A DNA stretch of 14,898 nucleotides from Prevotella sp. (GCA_017442765.1 JAFRZC010000073.1:1-14898); one strand, 5' to 3'; shown: positions 6,334 to 12,022, counted from the stretch's first letter. Notes: generated by a model from the letters alone, not told the origin. Program-made: numbers and translations.

Positions 6334-6906
6334 ATGCGCATCGCGATAACCGGAGGAATCGGGGCTGGGAAGAGCCATGTCTGCCAACATCTGCGACAGT
6401 ATGGCATCGAAGTTTATGACTGCGATGCGGCAGCCAAGCGGCTCATGCGCACCTCTCCCGAGGTTCGCCGGGCGCTTGTGCGGCTCGTCGGAAAGGAGGT
6501 CTATGCAGGGCGGCAACTGCAAAAATCGGTTCTTGCAGCATTTCTTCTCAAAAGCGAGGCTAACAAACAGGCTGTCAACGATATTGTCCATCCTGCGGTT
6601 GCTGCGGATTTTCTCGAATCGGGACTTGAGTGGCTTGAAAGTGCCATCCTTTTCGACAGTCGGTTCGACAGTCGCGTCAGCTTCGATGCCGTTGTCTGTG
6701 TGACTGCCCCGATAGAGACGCGCATCGACAGGGTGATGAGGCGCGACGGCATCAGCCGCGAGAAAACCCTTGAATGGGTCAACCGGCAGTTGCCGCAGGA
6801 GGAGATGCTCCGCCGTAGCGACTATGAGATTGTGAACGACGGCCAACAGGACTTAGACCTTCAAATAAAAGAACTTATAAAACAAATAAATCATCTAAAC
6901 GTTTAA
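6334..6906 (+). CDS. coaE: Dephospho-CoA kinase
   Basis: CoaE phosphorylates the 3'-hydroxyl of dephospho-CoA with ATP, the last step of coenzyme A synthesis. The 190-residue length is standard. The P-loop GGIGAGKS is at residues 7-14, followed by the substrate-side Asp in VYDCDAAAKRLM (about 28-38). Also visible are NDIVHPAV in the CoA-binding region, the lid Arg cluster in ETRIDRVMRRDGISREKTLEWVNRQ, and the terminal SDYEIVNDG. The ATG at 6334, two bases after the YbbR-like stop, gives the family N-terminus MRIAITGG. An upstream in-frame ATG at 6241 would overlap the YbbR-like gene by 91 bases and add residues with no family match. It is part of the nusB operon. Confidence 0.95.
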   Translation: MRIAITGGIGAGKSHVCQHLRQYGIEVYDCDAAAKRLMRTSPEVRRALVRLVGKEVYAGRQLQKSVLAAFLLKSEANKQAVNDIVHPAVAADFLESGLEWLESAILFDSRFDSRVSFDAVVCVTAPIETRIDRVMRRDGISREKTLEWVNRQLPQEEMLRRSDYEIVNDGQQDLDLQIKELIKQINHLNV

Positions 6907-6915
6907 GTAACAACA

Positions 6916-7362
6916 ATGGAAACAATTCTCTCCATCGCCGGCAAACCGGGTCTGTTCCGACTCGTTTCGCGTGGCAAGCAAACCCTGATAGTAGAAACCC
7001 TCGACGAGACTAAGCGCCGTTTTCCCGCGTTTGCCGCCGACCGTGTCACCAGCCTCGGCGACATCGCCATGTACACCGACAGCGAGGACATCCCCCTTTG
7101 GCAAGTGCTCAAAAATGTGGGCGACAAAGAGCTGTCGAAAGCCTGTTCGCTGAACTATCGCAAGGCATCGGGACAGGAGCTGCGCAAGTATTTCGCCGAG
7201 GTGCTGCCCGAATACGACCGCGACCGCGTGCACGACAGCGACATCAAAAAGCTGTTGCAGTGGTACGACATCCTCGTCAAGAGCGGCATCACCGACTTTG
7301 AGGAAGCCCTCAAACCCACCGAAGGCGACAACGTTGACGACCGAAAAGACGAGGAGGCATAG
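6916..7362 (+). CDS. DUF5606-family protein
   Basis: The 148-residue, charged, soluble product begins METILSIAGKPGLFRLVSRGKQTLIVETLDE. This is how I know the DUF5606 family, a Bacteroidetes protein with no assigned function, usually found near coaE or deformylase-type housekeeping genes. Residues 1-50 look beta-rich with the segment RFPAFAADRVTSLGDIAMYT. Residues 60-130 look helical (QELRKYFAEVLPEYDRDRVHDSDIKKLLQWYDIL). The last 20 residues are acidic and probably disordered. There is no signal peptide or membrane segment. It starts 9 nt after coaE, so it is probably the last gene of the nusB operon. A cytosolic housekeeping role is an inference from position only. Confidence 0.85.
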   Translation: METILSIAGKPGLFRLVSRGKQTLIVETLDETKRRFPAFAADRVTSLGDIAMYTDSEDIPLWQVLKNVGDKELSKACSLNYRKASGQELRKYFAEVLPEYDRDRVHDSDIKKLLQWYDILVKSGITDFEEALKPTEGDNVDDRKDEEA

Positions 7363-7406
7363 ACTGGCAGCTATTGCCTTTGAATCCCAAAGACCGTATT
7401 ATAATA

Positions 7407-7426
7407 AAAATTCCCTAGGGAATTTT
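7407..7426. repeat. Perfect 20-bp palindrome, copy 1
   Basis: The core AAATTCCCTAGGGAATTT (7408-7425) is its own reverse complement and extends to 20 bp with an A and a T. The same 18-bp core recurs at 7451-7468. It lies between converging genes, so a two-way terminator is possible, as the arms end in T-runs on both strands, but the stem has no unpaired loop bases. Confidence 0.8.
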
Positions 7427-7450
7427 CTCCGAGAGCTTATCTTTCGCAAG

Positions 7451-7468
7451 AAATTCCCTAGGGAATTT
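7451..7468. repeat. Perfect 18-bp palindrome, copy 2
   Basis: This copy is identical to the 18-bp core at 7408-7425. The centres are 43 bp apart, about four helical turns. On the plus strand it is followed by two more T (five in total). The two copies could also pair with each other as one 18-bp stem with a 25-nt loop. Confidence 0.8.
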
Positions 7469-7473
7469 TTGGT

Positions 7474-7489
7474 GAAACATGCATGTTTC
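7474..7489. terminator. Third palindrome, beside the SH3 lipoprotein stop
   Basis: GAAACATGCATGTTTC is a perfect 16-bp palindrome ending 2 bp before the stop of the minus-strand gene. On the minus strand it is followed by ACCAAAAATT, so it lacks a T-run. It may protect the 3' end or act with the next palindrome as a terminator. The role is inferred from position only. Confidence 0.4.
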
Positions 7490-7491
7490 GT

Positions 7492-8142
7492 TTAGTCTAT
7501 GCGGTTTCTGGCCACGTAGCCGAGGAAGTATTTGTCGTCGTTATAAACCTTCACCCAGCCGGAGGCGGCAGGCTGGTAATAGACAAACGTGCCGACATCC
7601 AGTCTTCCGGTGATGGCATAGCTGGTGCCCGGCCCCTTGCGAATGTTCACATAGGAGTCTGCGGGGTCGGTGATGTAGCCTGAGCGGAAGGACGATGCCG
7701 TGGGCTGGCTTCCGCTTTCGGGGTTGACACGGACGATGCGGCTTGTTGACATGTAGCCCATGAAGGTGCTGGTCTTTGCGCCGGAATAGACCAGGCTCCA
7801 CCCGTTTTTCAGAGGGAAGTAATAGAGGTATTCGCCCGACTGGTAGCGGCGGACGATAGGTGCCTTTGTAGTAGGCTCCTTGCGGACGTTCGTGTAGCCG
7901 TCGGGGTCGGACACCCGACCGTATTGCAGGTCTTCCGGCAATACCTTTGGCTGGGCGACACTGCTCTCGCGGACAGGCTCTGCCTCGGTAGCGGTCGTTT
8001 CCTGTTTGTTTTCAACTACCGTTTCTTTCTCGTCGGTCTGCCCAGTGTCGGCATCTTTCTTTCCAGCGTTGCCAATGTTGATTTCGCACGAGGTGAGGAT
8101 GGCCAGAAGCACAATCAATGTAAAAATAACATTCTTTTTCAT
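7492..8142 (-). CDS. Lipoprotein with two bacterial SH3 domains
   Basis: The 216-residue product has a signal peptide with the lipobox ILTSC (Cys19), then an acidic, Glu/Thr-rich linker to about residue 65, probably flexible. Two SH3b domains follow at about 75-137 and 155-216. Each starts with the family's N-x-R motif: DGYTNVRKEPTTKAPIV and DSYVNIRKGPGTSYAI, and each ends in a short aromatic strand (FMGYMSTSRI, FLGYVARNRID). SH3b domains usually bind peptidoglycan peptides or target cell-wall enzymes. No catalytic domain is present, so it is likely a binding or regulatory lipoprotein. It is the last gene of the minus-strand block and starts 31 nt after the VanX-like dipeptidase gene, which fits a joint role in peptidoglycan turnover. 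Confidence 0.85.
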   Translation of the reverse strand: MKKNVIFTLIVLLAILTSCEINIGNAGKKDADTGQTDEKETVVENKQETTATEAEPVRESSVAQPKVLPEDLQYGRVSDPDGYTNVRKEPTTKAPIVRRYQSGEYLYYFPLKNGWSLVYSGAKTSTFMGYMSTSRIVRVNPESGSQPTASSFRSGYITDPADSYVNIRKGPGTSYAITGRLDVGTFVYYQPAASGWVKVYNDDKYFLGYVARNRID

Positions 8143-8173
8143 CGTTTTCTCTGTTTTATAGTTAACAATCGGT

Positions 8174-8986
8174 TTATTTCACGGGGAAGTCGAAGTAGGT
8201 CTGGGGATAAGGCTCGCCGATGAGCGTGAAGTGCCACCACTCGTTGTTGTAGGGCTTGAAGCCGTGTCTTGTCATCACGCGACGGAGCATCATGCGGTTC
8301 TTCTGGTGCTCTGCCGTGACGTTGCCGCCCGCGTACCGGCCAGTGAAGTCGGGATGCGACGGCGGGCCGAAGTAGTCGAAGTGTCCGCCCATGTCAACCT
8401 CTTTCCCCGAGTCTTTGTGGCAGATGGTCATATCGACGGTGCTGCCCCGGCTATGACCCGACTTGCGGGCGATGTAGGTGGGGAAGAGCTTGGTTTTGCT
8501 GAGGGTGGGGTAGTAGTCGGCTTTGTTTTTCTGGTCGCTGGTCTGCGCCCAGCGCACAAAATGGTTGACGGCCTGCTGCGGGCGGTAGGCATCGTAGATC
8601 TTGATGACGTAGCCCATCTCGCGAAATTCGTCGGCAGCGGCCTTCAGTGCCTTGGCGGCAGGCTCGGAGAGGATGGTGCAGTTGGCCTCGTAGCCGTCGG
8701 CCTTCGCTCCCATAAAGTTGTTGTCGGTCGCATAGCGCAGGTCTTCCACTACATCGGGGATAAGTGTCTTTACATACACGAATCCGTCGTGTGGAATAGT
8801 GGCAGTAGCCTGAGCATATCCAATCTTCAGCGTGTCGGTCTGTCCGATGCTCGCAGAGTCAGGACCGATGGTGTCTCGCGCGGTGGCTGTGGCCTGTCGG
8901 CTGTCGGTTTTGTTGGCATTGCAGGCCAGGGTGGTGGCCAGAATCATGCTGAGCACCAGCATGATCGACAATCCTTTTCTCATCAT
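8174..8986 (-). CDS. VanX-like D-alanyl-D-alanine dipeptidase (M15D), lipoprotein
   Basis: M15D enzymes hydrolyse the D-Ala-D-Ala dipeptide with one zinc ion. The 270-residue product carries a lipobox (TTLAC, Cys22) and a variable linker to about residue 65. The catalytic domain follows, from VYVKTLIPDVVEDLRYATDNNF to the end. The active-site residues are all visible: Arg135 in YDAYRPQ, zinc ligands His178 and Asp185 in SGHSRGSTVDMT, the catalytic Glu249 and zinc ligand His252 in NEWWHF. True glycopeptide-resistance VanX is cytosolic and sits with VanH and VanA-type genes. None are here, and this protein is probably periplasmic and lipid-anchored, so a scavenging or turnover role (as for DdpX) is more likely than resistance. 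It starts 4 nt after the TonB-like gene. Confidence 0.92.
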   Translation of the reverse strand: MMRKGLSIMLVLSMILATTLACNANKTDSRQATATARDTIGPDSASIGQTDTLKIGYAQATATIPHDGFVYVKTLIPDVVEDLRYATDNNFMGAKADGYEANCTILSEPAAKALKAAADEFREMGYVIKIYDAYRPQQAVNHFVRWAQTSDQKNKADYYPTLSKTKLFPTYIARKSGHSRGSTVDMTICHKDSGKEVDMGGHFDYFGPPSHPDFTGRYAGGNVTAEHQKNRMMLRRVMTRHGFKPYNNEWWHFTLIGEPYPQTYFDFPVK

Positions 8987-8990
8987 CGCT

Positions 8991-9689
8991 CTATTTTGTG
9001 GGCTTGAAGACTATGGGCACGACGTATTTCGTGGTGACGGCATTACCGTTCTGCTTGCCAGGCATCCACTTCGGCATCTTGCCCACCAAGCGTAGAGCCT
9101 CGCGGCCGAGCTCTTCGCTGGCGTTCTTGATCACCTTGGCATTGGCGACGGTGCCGTCTTTTTCAATAGTGAACGACACGATGACGCGCGTTTCCTCCTC
9201 TACGCCGCCGTCGGGATATTGCAGGTTGTCCTCGATAAACTTCATCAGTGCCTGCTGACCACCCTGAAACGCGGGTTGCTGCTCGGCCATGCCGAAAATC
9301 TTGGTGCCGTCTTCCTGCGTGTCGATAAGGTTGAGCGTGTCAACGGGTATGGCAGGCTTTCCCATGAGGGGGCGGGTTGGGGGACCATCCTGGCGAATGG
9401 GCGGCTCACCTTCGAGCGGCATTATTTCCTGAGTTTTTTTCGAAGAGTGGCATGCGGTGAGTGCGGTGATTCCCAAGGAGATTCCGGCTATTCTCACGGC
9501 CTTTCCAGCCAGCCGCATGGCGTTGAGTTGCTGGTCGAGATAGCGCACCTCTGCCTCGCAGGCCGGACAGGTGCCCAGACATTCACCTTCGTGGTGACAT
9601 TCCACGGGCTTGTAGTCGATGCCGTTTTCGTCTGCCACTTTCTGGCGGATGCCTTTCAGCGTATTGCAAATTGATTTTCCTCTGTTCAT
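8991..9689 (-). CDS. Cys-rich protein with internal lipobox-like segment and TonB C-terminal domain
   Basis: The 232-residue product has three parts. Residues 1-60 are hydrophilic with Cys at 8, 31, 37, 41 and 44 (CHHEGECLGTCPACEAEVRYL), a spacing that could bind zinc or an iron-sulfur centre. Residues 64-80 are hydrophobic and end ITALTAC, which reads as a membrane segment or an internal lipobox at Cys80. After a Pro-rich linker (about 90-125), residues 139-230 form a TonB C-terminal domain (QPAFQGGQQALMKFIEDNLQYP, VIVSFTIEKDGTVANAKVI, MPKWMPGKQNGNAV). TonB proteins normally couple inner-membrane energy to outer-membrane receptors, but no ExbB, ExbD or receptor gene is nearby. An alternative start at residue 58 (MRLAGKAVRIAG) would give a plain lipoprotein, but the upstream 57 codons are conserved in the paralogue at 9760. 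It lies 4 nt before the VanX-like gene. Confidence 0.8.
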   Translation of the reverse strand: MNRGKSICNTLKGIRQKVADENGIDYKPVECHHEGECLGTCPACEAEVRYLDQQLNAMRLAGKAVRIAGISLGITALTACHSSKKTQEIMPLEGEPPIRQDGPPTRPLMGKPAIPVDTLNLIDTQEDGTKIFGMAEQQPAFQGGQQALMKFIEDNLQYPDGGVEEETRVIVSFTIEKDGTVANAKVIKNASEELGREALRLVGKMPKWMPGKQNGNAVTTKYVVPIVFKPTK

Positions 9690-9726
9690 AGTGTAATATA
9701 AAAAAATTTATTCTGTGAATCCTTAT

Positions 9727-9752
9727 GGAGGTCGCGTGTCTCACGCGACGGT
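9727..9752. repeat. Small palindromic dispersed repeat, copy 2
   Basis: GTCGCGTG (9731-9738) and CACGCGAC (9742-9749) form a perfect 8-bp inverted repeat around TCT. With the flanking GGAG and GGT it matches the copy at 4932-4958, in the same orientation. It lies between the two Cys-rich paralogues, 8 nt after the stop of the upstream (9760) gene. There is no T-run, so it is not a standard terminator. Confidence 0.7.
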
Positions 9753-9759
9753 TAATTAT

Positions 9760-10113
9760 TTATTTTTCCGTCGAAATTTCAACTGTGTCTTGATAAGGGT
9801 TAGGCTCTATGCCTGTCGGTTGCTCGATGATGTATTTCCCCCGAATCGATGAGGGCTTGTTTTTCGATGAGTGACAGGCAGTAAGCGCGGCAATGCCCAA
9901 AGAGATTCCGGCTATCTTCACAGCCTTCCCAGCCAGTCGCATGGCGTTTAGCCGCTGGTCGAGATAGCGCACCTCAGCCTCGCAGGCGGGACAGGTGCCC
10001 AGGCAGTCGCCCTTGTGGTCACATTTCACAGGCTTGTAGTCGATGCCGTTTTCGTCCGCCACTTTCTGACGGATGCTTTTCAGTGCGTTGCAGATTGCTT
10101 TTCCTCGTTTCAT
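9760..10113 (-). CDS. Short Cys-rich paralogue without a TonB domain
   Basis: The 117-residue product is nearly identical over residues 1-84 to the next gene downstream: the same Cys positions (8, 31, 37, 41, 44), the same hydrophobic segment ending in ALTAC (Cys80) and HSSK after it. Then it diverges into 33 residues (NKPSSIRGKY, then a Pro/Glu-rich end) with no TonB domain. The DNA of the shared part differs mostly at silent positions, so both copies have been under selection as proteins since they split. It may be a tandem duplicate that lost its C-terminus or a natural short form. Function unknown; a redox or metal-binding cytosolic head anchored in the membrane is one reading. A promoter lies just upstream. 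Confidence 0.7.
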   Translation of the reverse strand: MKRGKAICNALKSIRQKVADENGIDYKPVKCDHKGDCLGTCPACEAEVRYLDQRLNAMRLAGKAVKIAGISLGIAALTACHSSKNKPSSIRGKYIIEQPTGIEPNPYQDTVEISTEK

Positions 10114-10137
10114 AATTCTTAGGTATTATATTTTTTG

Positions 10138-10167
10138 CAAAAATAATAATTTATGATGAAAGAGAAA
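10138..10167 (-). promoter_or_regulatory. Promoter of the minus-strand envelope block
   Basis: On the minus strand TATTTTTG (10138-10145) matches the -7 consensus. A TTTC at 10164-10167, 18 nt upstream, is a weak -33 box. The start would fall near 10131, about 18 nt before the ATG at 10113. Confidence 0.5.
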
Positions 10168-10178
10168 AATTTTTTTAT

Positions 10179-10186
10179 TACTTTTG
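10179..10186 (+). promoter_or_regulatory. Promoter -7 box for the radical-SAM gene
   Basis: TACTTTTG matches TAnnTTTG exactly. I see no TTTG at the proper distance upstream, so only half of the promoter is recognisable. The start would be near 10193, about 22 nt before the ATG. Confidence 0.5.
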
Positions 10187-10214
10187 CATAAGGAAATGAA
10201 ATGTGGAATGAGGT

Positions 10215-10859
10215 ATGGTGAAAAATGAAGCTCCGCTTATTGGTGTCAGCCGTCATCGGATGGCAACGGACGGGGTGGGCGTGACCACGCTCGTTACGTT
10301 TCACGGTTGCCCGTTGCGTTGCCGCTACTGTCTGAATCCGCAATGCCTGCGCCCGTCGGGACTATGGAAGACGGCCACGCCCGAGGACCTGTTGGAGGAA
10401 GTGCGGATTGACGATCTTTACTTTCAGGCTACGGGAGGGGGCATCACCTTTGGCGGTGGTGAGCCGTTGCTGCGCAGCGGGTTCATCCGTGCGTTCTGTG
10501 AGTTGGCTCCCCGCGAGTGGAACATCACGTTGGAGACGTCGCTCCATGTGCCCCACCGTCATCTTGAGGAGGTGGTGCCCTTTGTCGGTGAATATTTCGT
10601 CGATGTGAAGGATATGAACCCTGATATCTACCAACGTTATACGCGCCGCAGCAACCGTCAGACCTTACAGAACCTGCAGTGGCTGGCCGATCAGGGACTG
10701 CAAGAGCGAGTGGTCATCCGTCTGCCCCGTATCCCTGACTACAACAATGGCTGGGACATCCGCCGCAGCCGCAGGGCATTAGAGGCTATGGGCTACACCC
10801 GCTTCGACCGCTTTACCTATATAAAAGATGTGGAAGACCACAAACGCAGAATAAGATGA
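10215..10859 (+). CDS. Radical SAM protein, glycyl-radical-enzyme activase-like
   Basis: The 214-residue product has the radical SAM cluster motif C-x3-C-x2-C (Cys32, 36, 39 in GCPLRCRYCLNP), which holds the 4Fe-4S cluster that cleaves S-adenosylmethionine. The SAM-binding GGGEP is at 80-84 within GGGITFGGGEPLL, where activases normally read SGGEP. Later EWNITLETSL and YFVDVKDMN match strands of the activase barrel (ETSG and DLK positions). These features place it near pyruvate formate-lyase activating enzymes. It is a little shorter than PflA (about 245) and has no second ferredoxin-like cluster region. No glycyl radical enzyme is in the window, so the target is unknown. It is divergent from the Cys-rich genes, and the next gene starts one base after its stop. 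Confidence 0.85.
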   Translation: MVKNEAPLIGVSRHRMATDGVGVTTLVTFHGCPLRCRYCLNPQCLRPSGLWKTATPEDLLEEVRIDDLYFQATGGGITFGGGEPLLRSGFIRAFCELAPREWNITLETSLHVPHRHLEEVVPFVGEYFVDVKDMNPDIYQRYTRRSNRQTLQNLQWLADQGLQERVVIRLPRIPDYNNGWDIRRSRRALEAMGYTRFDRFTYIKDVEDHKRRIR

Positions 10860-10860
10860 T

Positions 10861-11370
10861 ATGAAAAAAGCAAAATTACTTTTGATACTGGCTTTGGCTC
10901 ATTTAATACCGCTGGTTTCATTGGCACAAAACCAAAAGTCAGAGTTGTTAGATTCTTTGCTAAATGATGGAAAATTCAGAAGGTATTACAAAGATTATAC
11001 GCGTGGCAATCCAAAATCGGTTATTGTCTATGGGCGGGTGATGGATGGGAAAAATGGTCCGCTTATCGGTGCAAGCGTCAATGTTCTTAAACCAAAGGTA
11101 AGACGTGAAGATGTGAGAGATTGGGATGAGTACGGCAAATTGGCGTCTGGATCAACGACTGATATAAATGGCTTTTTTGCCTTGAGGGTACCCCAAGGTG
11201 CAGTGATAGAGTTTTCTTACTGGGGATTTTTGGCACAAACGTTTTATGCCGGGAAAAAAGACGAAATGCTTATCGTTGATTTAGCATGGGTTGGATTGTT
11301 CCGCCATGGGAAATGGGACACGAAACTTGGAGACGATGTTTATCGCTTCTATCCCCAAAAAGAAAAATAA
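10861..11370 (+). CDS. Secreted protein with CarboxypepD_reg-like domain
   Basis: The 169-residue product has a signal peptide (MKKAKLLLILALAHLIPLVSLAQ). After it comes a region at about residues 53-135 that fits the carboxypeptidase-regulatory-like beta sandwich: VIVYGRVMDGKNGPLIGASVNVLKP and TTDINGFFALRVPQGAVIEFSYWGFLAQ. In Bacteroidetes this fold often starts TonB-dependent receptors or stands alone in small envelope proteins. Here no receptor barrel follows, so it is a stand-alone secreted domain of unknown role. The gene begins one base after the radical-SAM stop, yet it is clearly more AT-rich than that gene, which suggests a different origin. A bidirectional terminator follows directly. 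Confidence 0.75.
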   Translation: MKKAKLLLILALAHLIPLVSLAQNQKSELLDSLLNDGKFRRYYKDYTRGNPKSVIVYGRVMDGKNGPLIGASVNVLKPKVRREDVRDWDEYGKLASGSTTDINGFFALRVPQGAVIEFSYWGFLAQTFYAGKKDEMLIVDLAWVGLFRHGKWDTKLGDDVYRFYPQKEK

Positions 11371-11407
11371 AATAGGAGAACGGCCTGTGGGCTATTCTCC
11401 TATTTTT
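11371..11407. terminator. Bidirectional intrinsic terminator
   Basis: AATAGGAGAA (11371-11380) pairs perfectly with TTCTCCTATT (11395-11404), with a small inner GCC/GGC stem. TTTTT (11403-11407) follows on the plus strand, and an A-rich stretch before it gives a T-rich tail on the minus strand. It starts right after the stop of the 10861 gene and can also end the YhcH-family gene from the other side. Confidence 0.85.
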
Positions 11408-11425
11408 ATAAATCGTTCACGCTGG

Positions 11426-11451
11426 GCCATCTGCAAGCGAGCTTGCATGGC
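11426..11451. repeat. GC-rich hairpin after the YhcH-family gene
   Basis: TGCAAGC (11432-11438) and GCTTGCA (11441-11447) are separated by GA only. Outside them GCCA and TGGC also pair after a two-base bulge. It lies 6 nt past the minus-strand stop and has no T-run. It could be a REP-like element or a 3'-end stabiliser. Confidence 0.5.
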
Positions 11452-11457
11452 TCTTGC

Positions 11458-11913
11458 TTAATCACGATTTTCAATTTTTCCGATGAGCTTGCGCATGCGG
11501 CCGTTGCCGATGAACGGGGCATGGGCATCCTCGGGGAAGAGGATGTAGAACTCCCCTGGGTGAACGGTGAAGTACGACGCGGCGTGCCGGTCGTAGAATG
11601 CCACGTCGCGCTGCTCGTCGTAGGCCACGTCGGGTTCGCCTTCAAGCGTTGACAGCGGTTGCCAGCCCACTTCCTCGCTTGTGCTCAACGGTATCTGCAC
11701 GTCAAGGTAGCGACGATGTACCTCAAGCCGTCGCTCCTCGCGCGGTTGCAGGTCCATGTCCTCGAAGTTTATGAACATCTGTTTGCCCATGATTTCAATT
11801 CTTCCGGCCTTTGCCTCGGTGAAGTCATGGTTTTTCACATACTCGAAAAACGCTTTCAGCAGCGGGTGGAGCGCATAGTAACGCTCGCAGTCTTCCATCT
11901 TTGCAATAATCAT
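11458..11913 (-). CDS. YhcH/YjgK/YiaL-family protein (DUF386)
   Basis: The 151-residue product starts MIIAKMEDCERYYALHPLLKAFFEYV, the typical opening of the YhcH/YiaL family. It keeps the metal-site motifs: LEVHRRYLDVQIPLS with His66, and LFPEDAHAP with His131. Family members are cupin-fold proteins linked to sialic acid (YhcH) or sugar (YiaL, EbgC) metabolism. The substrate here is open because no sugar genes are nearby. The gene is alone on the minus strand. A TACCTTTG promoter box lies only 5 nt upstream of the ATG, so the transcript may have almost no leader. Confidence 0.9.
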   Translation of the reverse strand: MIIAKMEDCERYYALHPLLKAFFEYVKNHDFTEAKAGRIEIMGKQMFINFEDMDLQPREERRLEVHRRYLDVQIPLSTSEEVGWQPLSTLEGEPDVAYDEQRDVAFYDRHAASYFTVHPGEFYILFPEDAHAPFIGNGRMRKLIGKIENRD

Positions 11914-11917
11914 GATG

Positions 11918-11925
11918 CAAAGGTA
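11918..11925 (-). promoter_or_regulatory. -7 box abutting the YhcH-family start codon
   Basis: TACCTTTG on the minus strand (11918-11925) matches the consensus and puts the transcription start at or next to the ATG at 11913. No -33 TTTG is seen 19-20 nt further up. Confidence 0.45.
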
Positions 11926-11958
11926 AAGATAAAAAATAAGAATGTGGTAATTCTCCCG

Positions 11959-11994
11959 CTGTCAATTTGTCTTGCTTTTCTGTCAATTTGTCAG
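11959..11994 (+). promoter_or_regulatory. Two copies of a dyad element upstream of hsp20
   Basis: CTGTCAATTTGTC occurs at 11959-11971 and again as CTGTCAATTTGTCAG at 11980-11994. The fuller copy is a dyad of the form TG-x-CAA-x-TTG-x-CA. The copies are 21 bp apart, two helical turns, on the same DNA face. They fit an enhancer-type activator site for the sigma-54-like promoter just downstream. Confidence 0.6.
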
Positions 11995-12004
11995 CATCCC
12001 CCTG

Positions 12005-12022
12005 TTGGTATGTTCCTTGCAA
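12005..12022 (+). promoter_or_regulatory. Sigma-54-type (-24/-12) promoter of hsp20
   Basis: TTGGTATGTTCCTTGCAA carries GG (12007-12008) and GC (12019-12020) exactly 12 bp apart. The RpoN consensus is TGGCACG-N4-TTGCW; this site differs only at two positions in the first block. I see no TAnnTTTG promoter between here and the gene. The start would be near 12032, with a leader of about 77 nt. Confidence 0.65.

Noticed and set aside
6652..6674. TTCGACAGTCG repeated twice in coaE
   Set aside because: The encoded FDSRFDSR aligns with the normal family segment at this place without an inserted length, so it is a chance codon repeat, not a duplication.
8174..8986. Vancomycin resistance determinant
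   Set aside because: The enzyme is VanX-like, but it carries a lipobox and has no VanH, VanA-type ligase or VanRS nearby, so resistance is not supported.
9367..9386. GC-rich stretch in the TonB-like linker resembling the element in the permease
   Set aside because: It lacks the inverted-repeat arms seen at 13388-13452, and Pro/Gly codons in a linker explain it.
11406..11645. Minus-strand frame over the end of the YhcH-family gene
   Set aside because: It is a Ser/Thr/Pro-rich shadow frame of a gene with clear family motifs.
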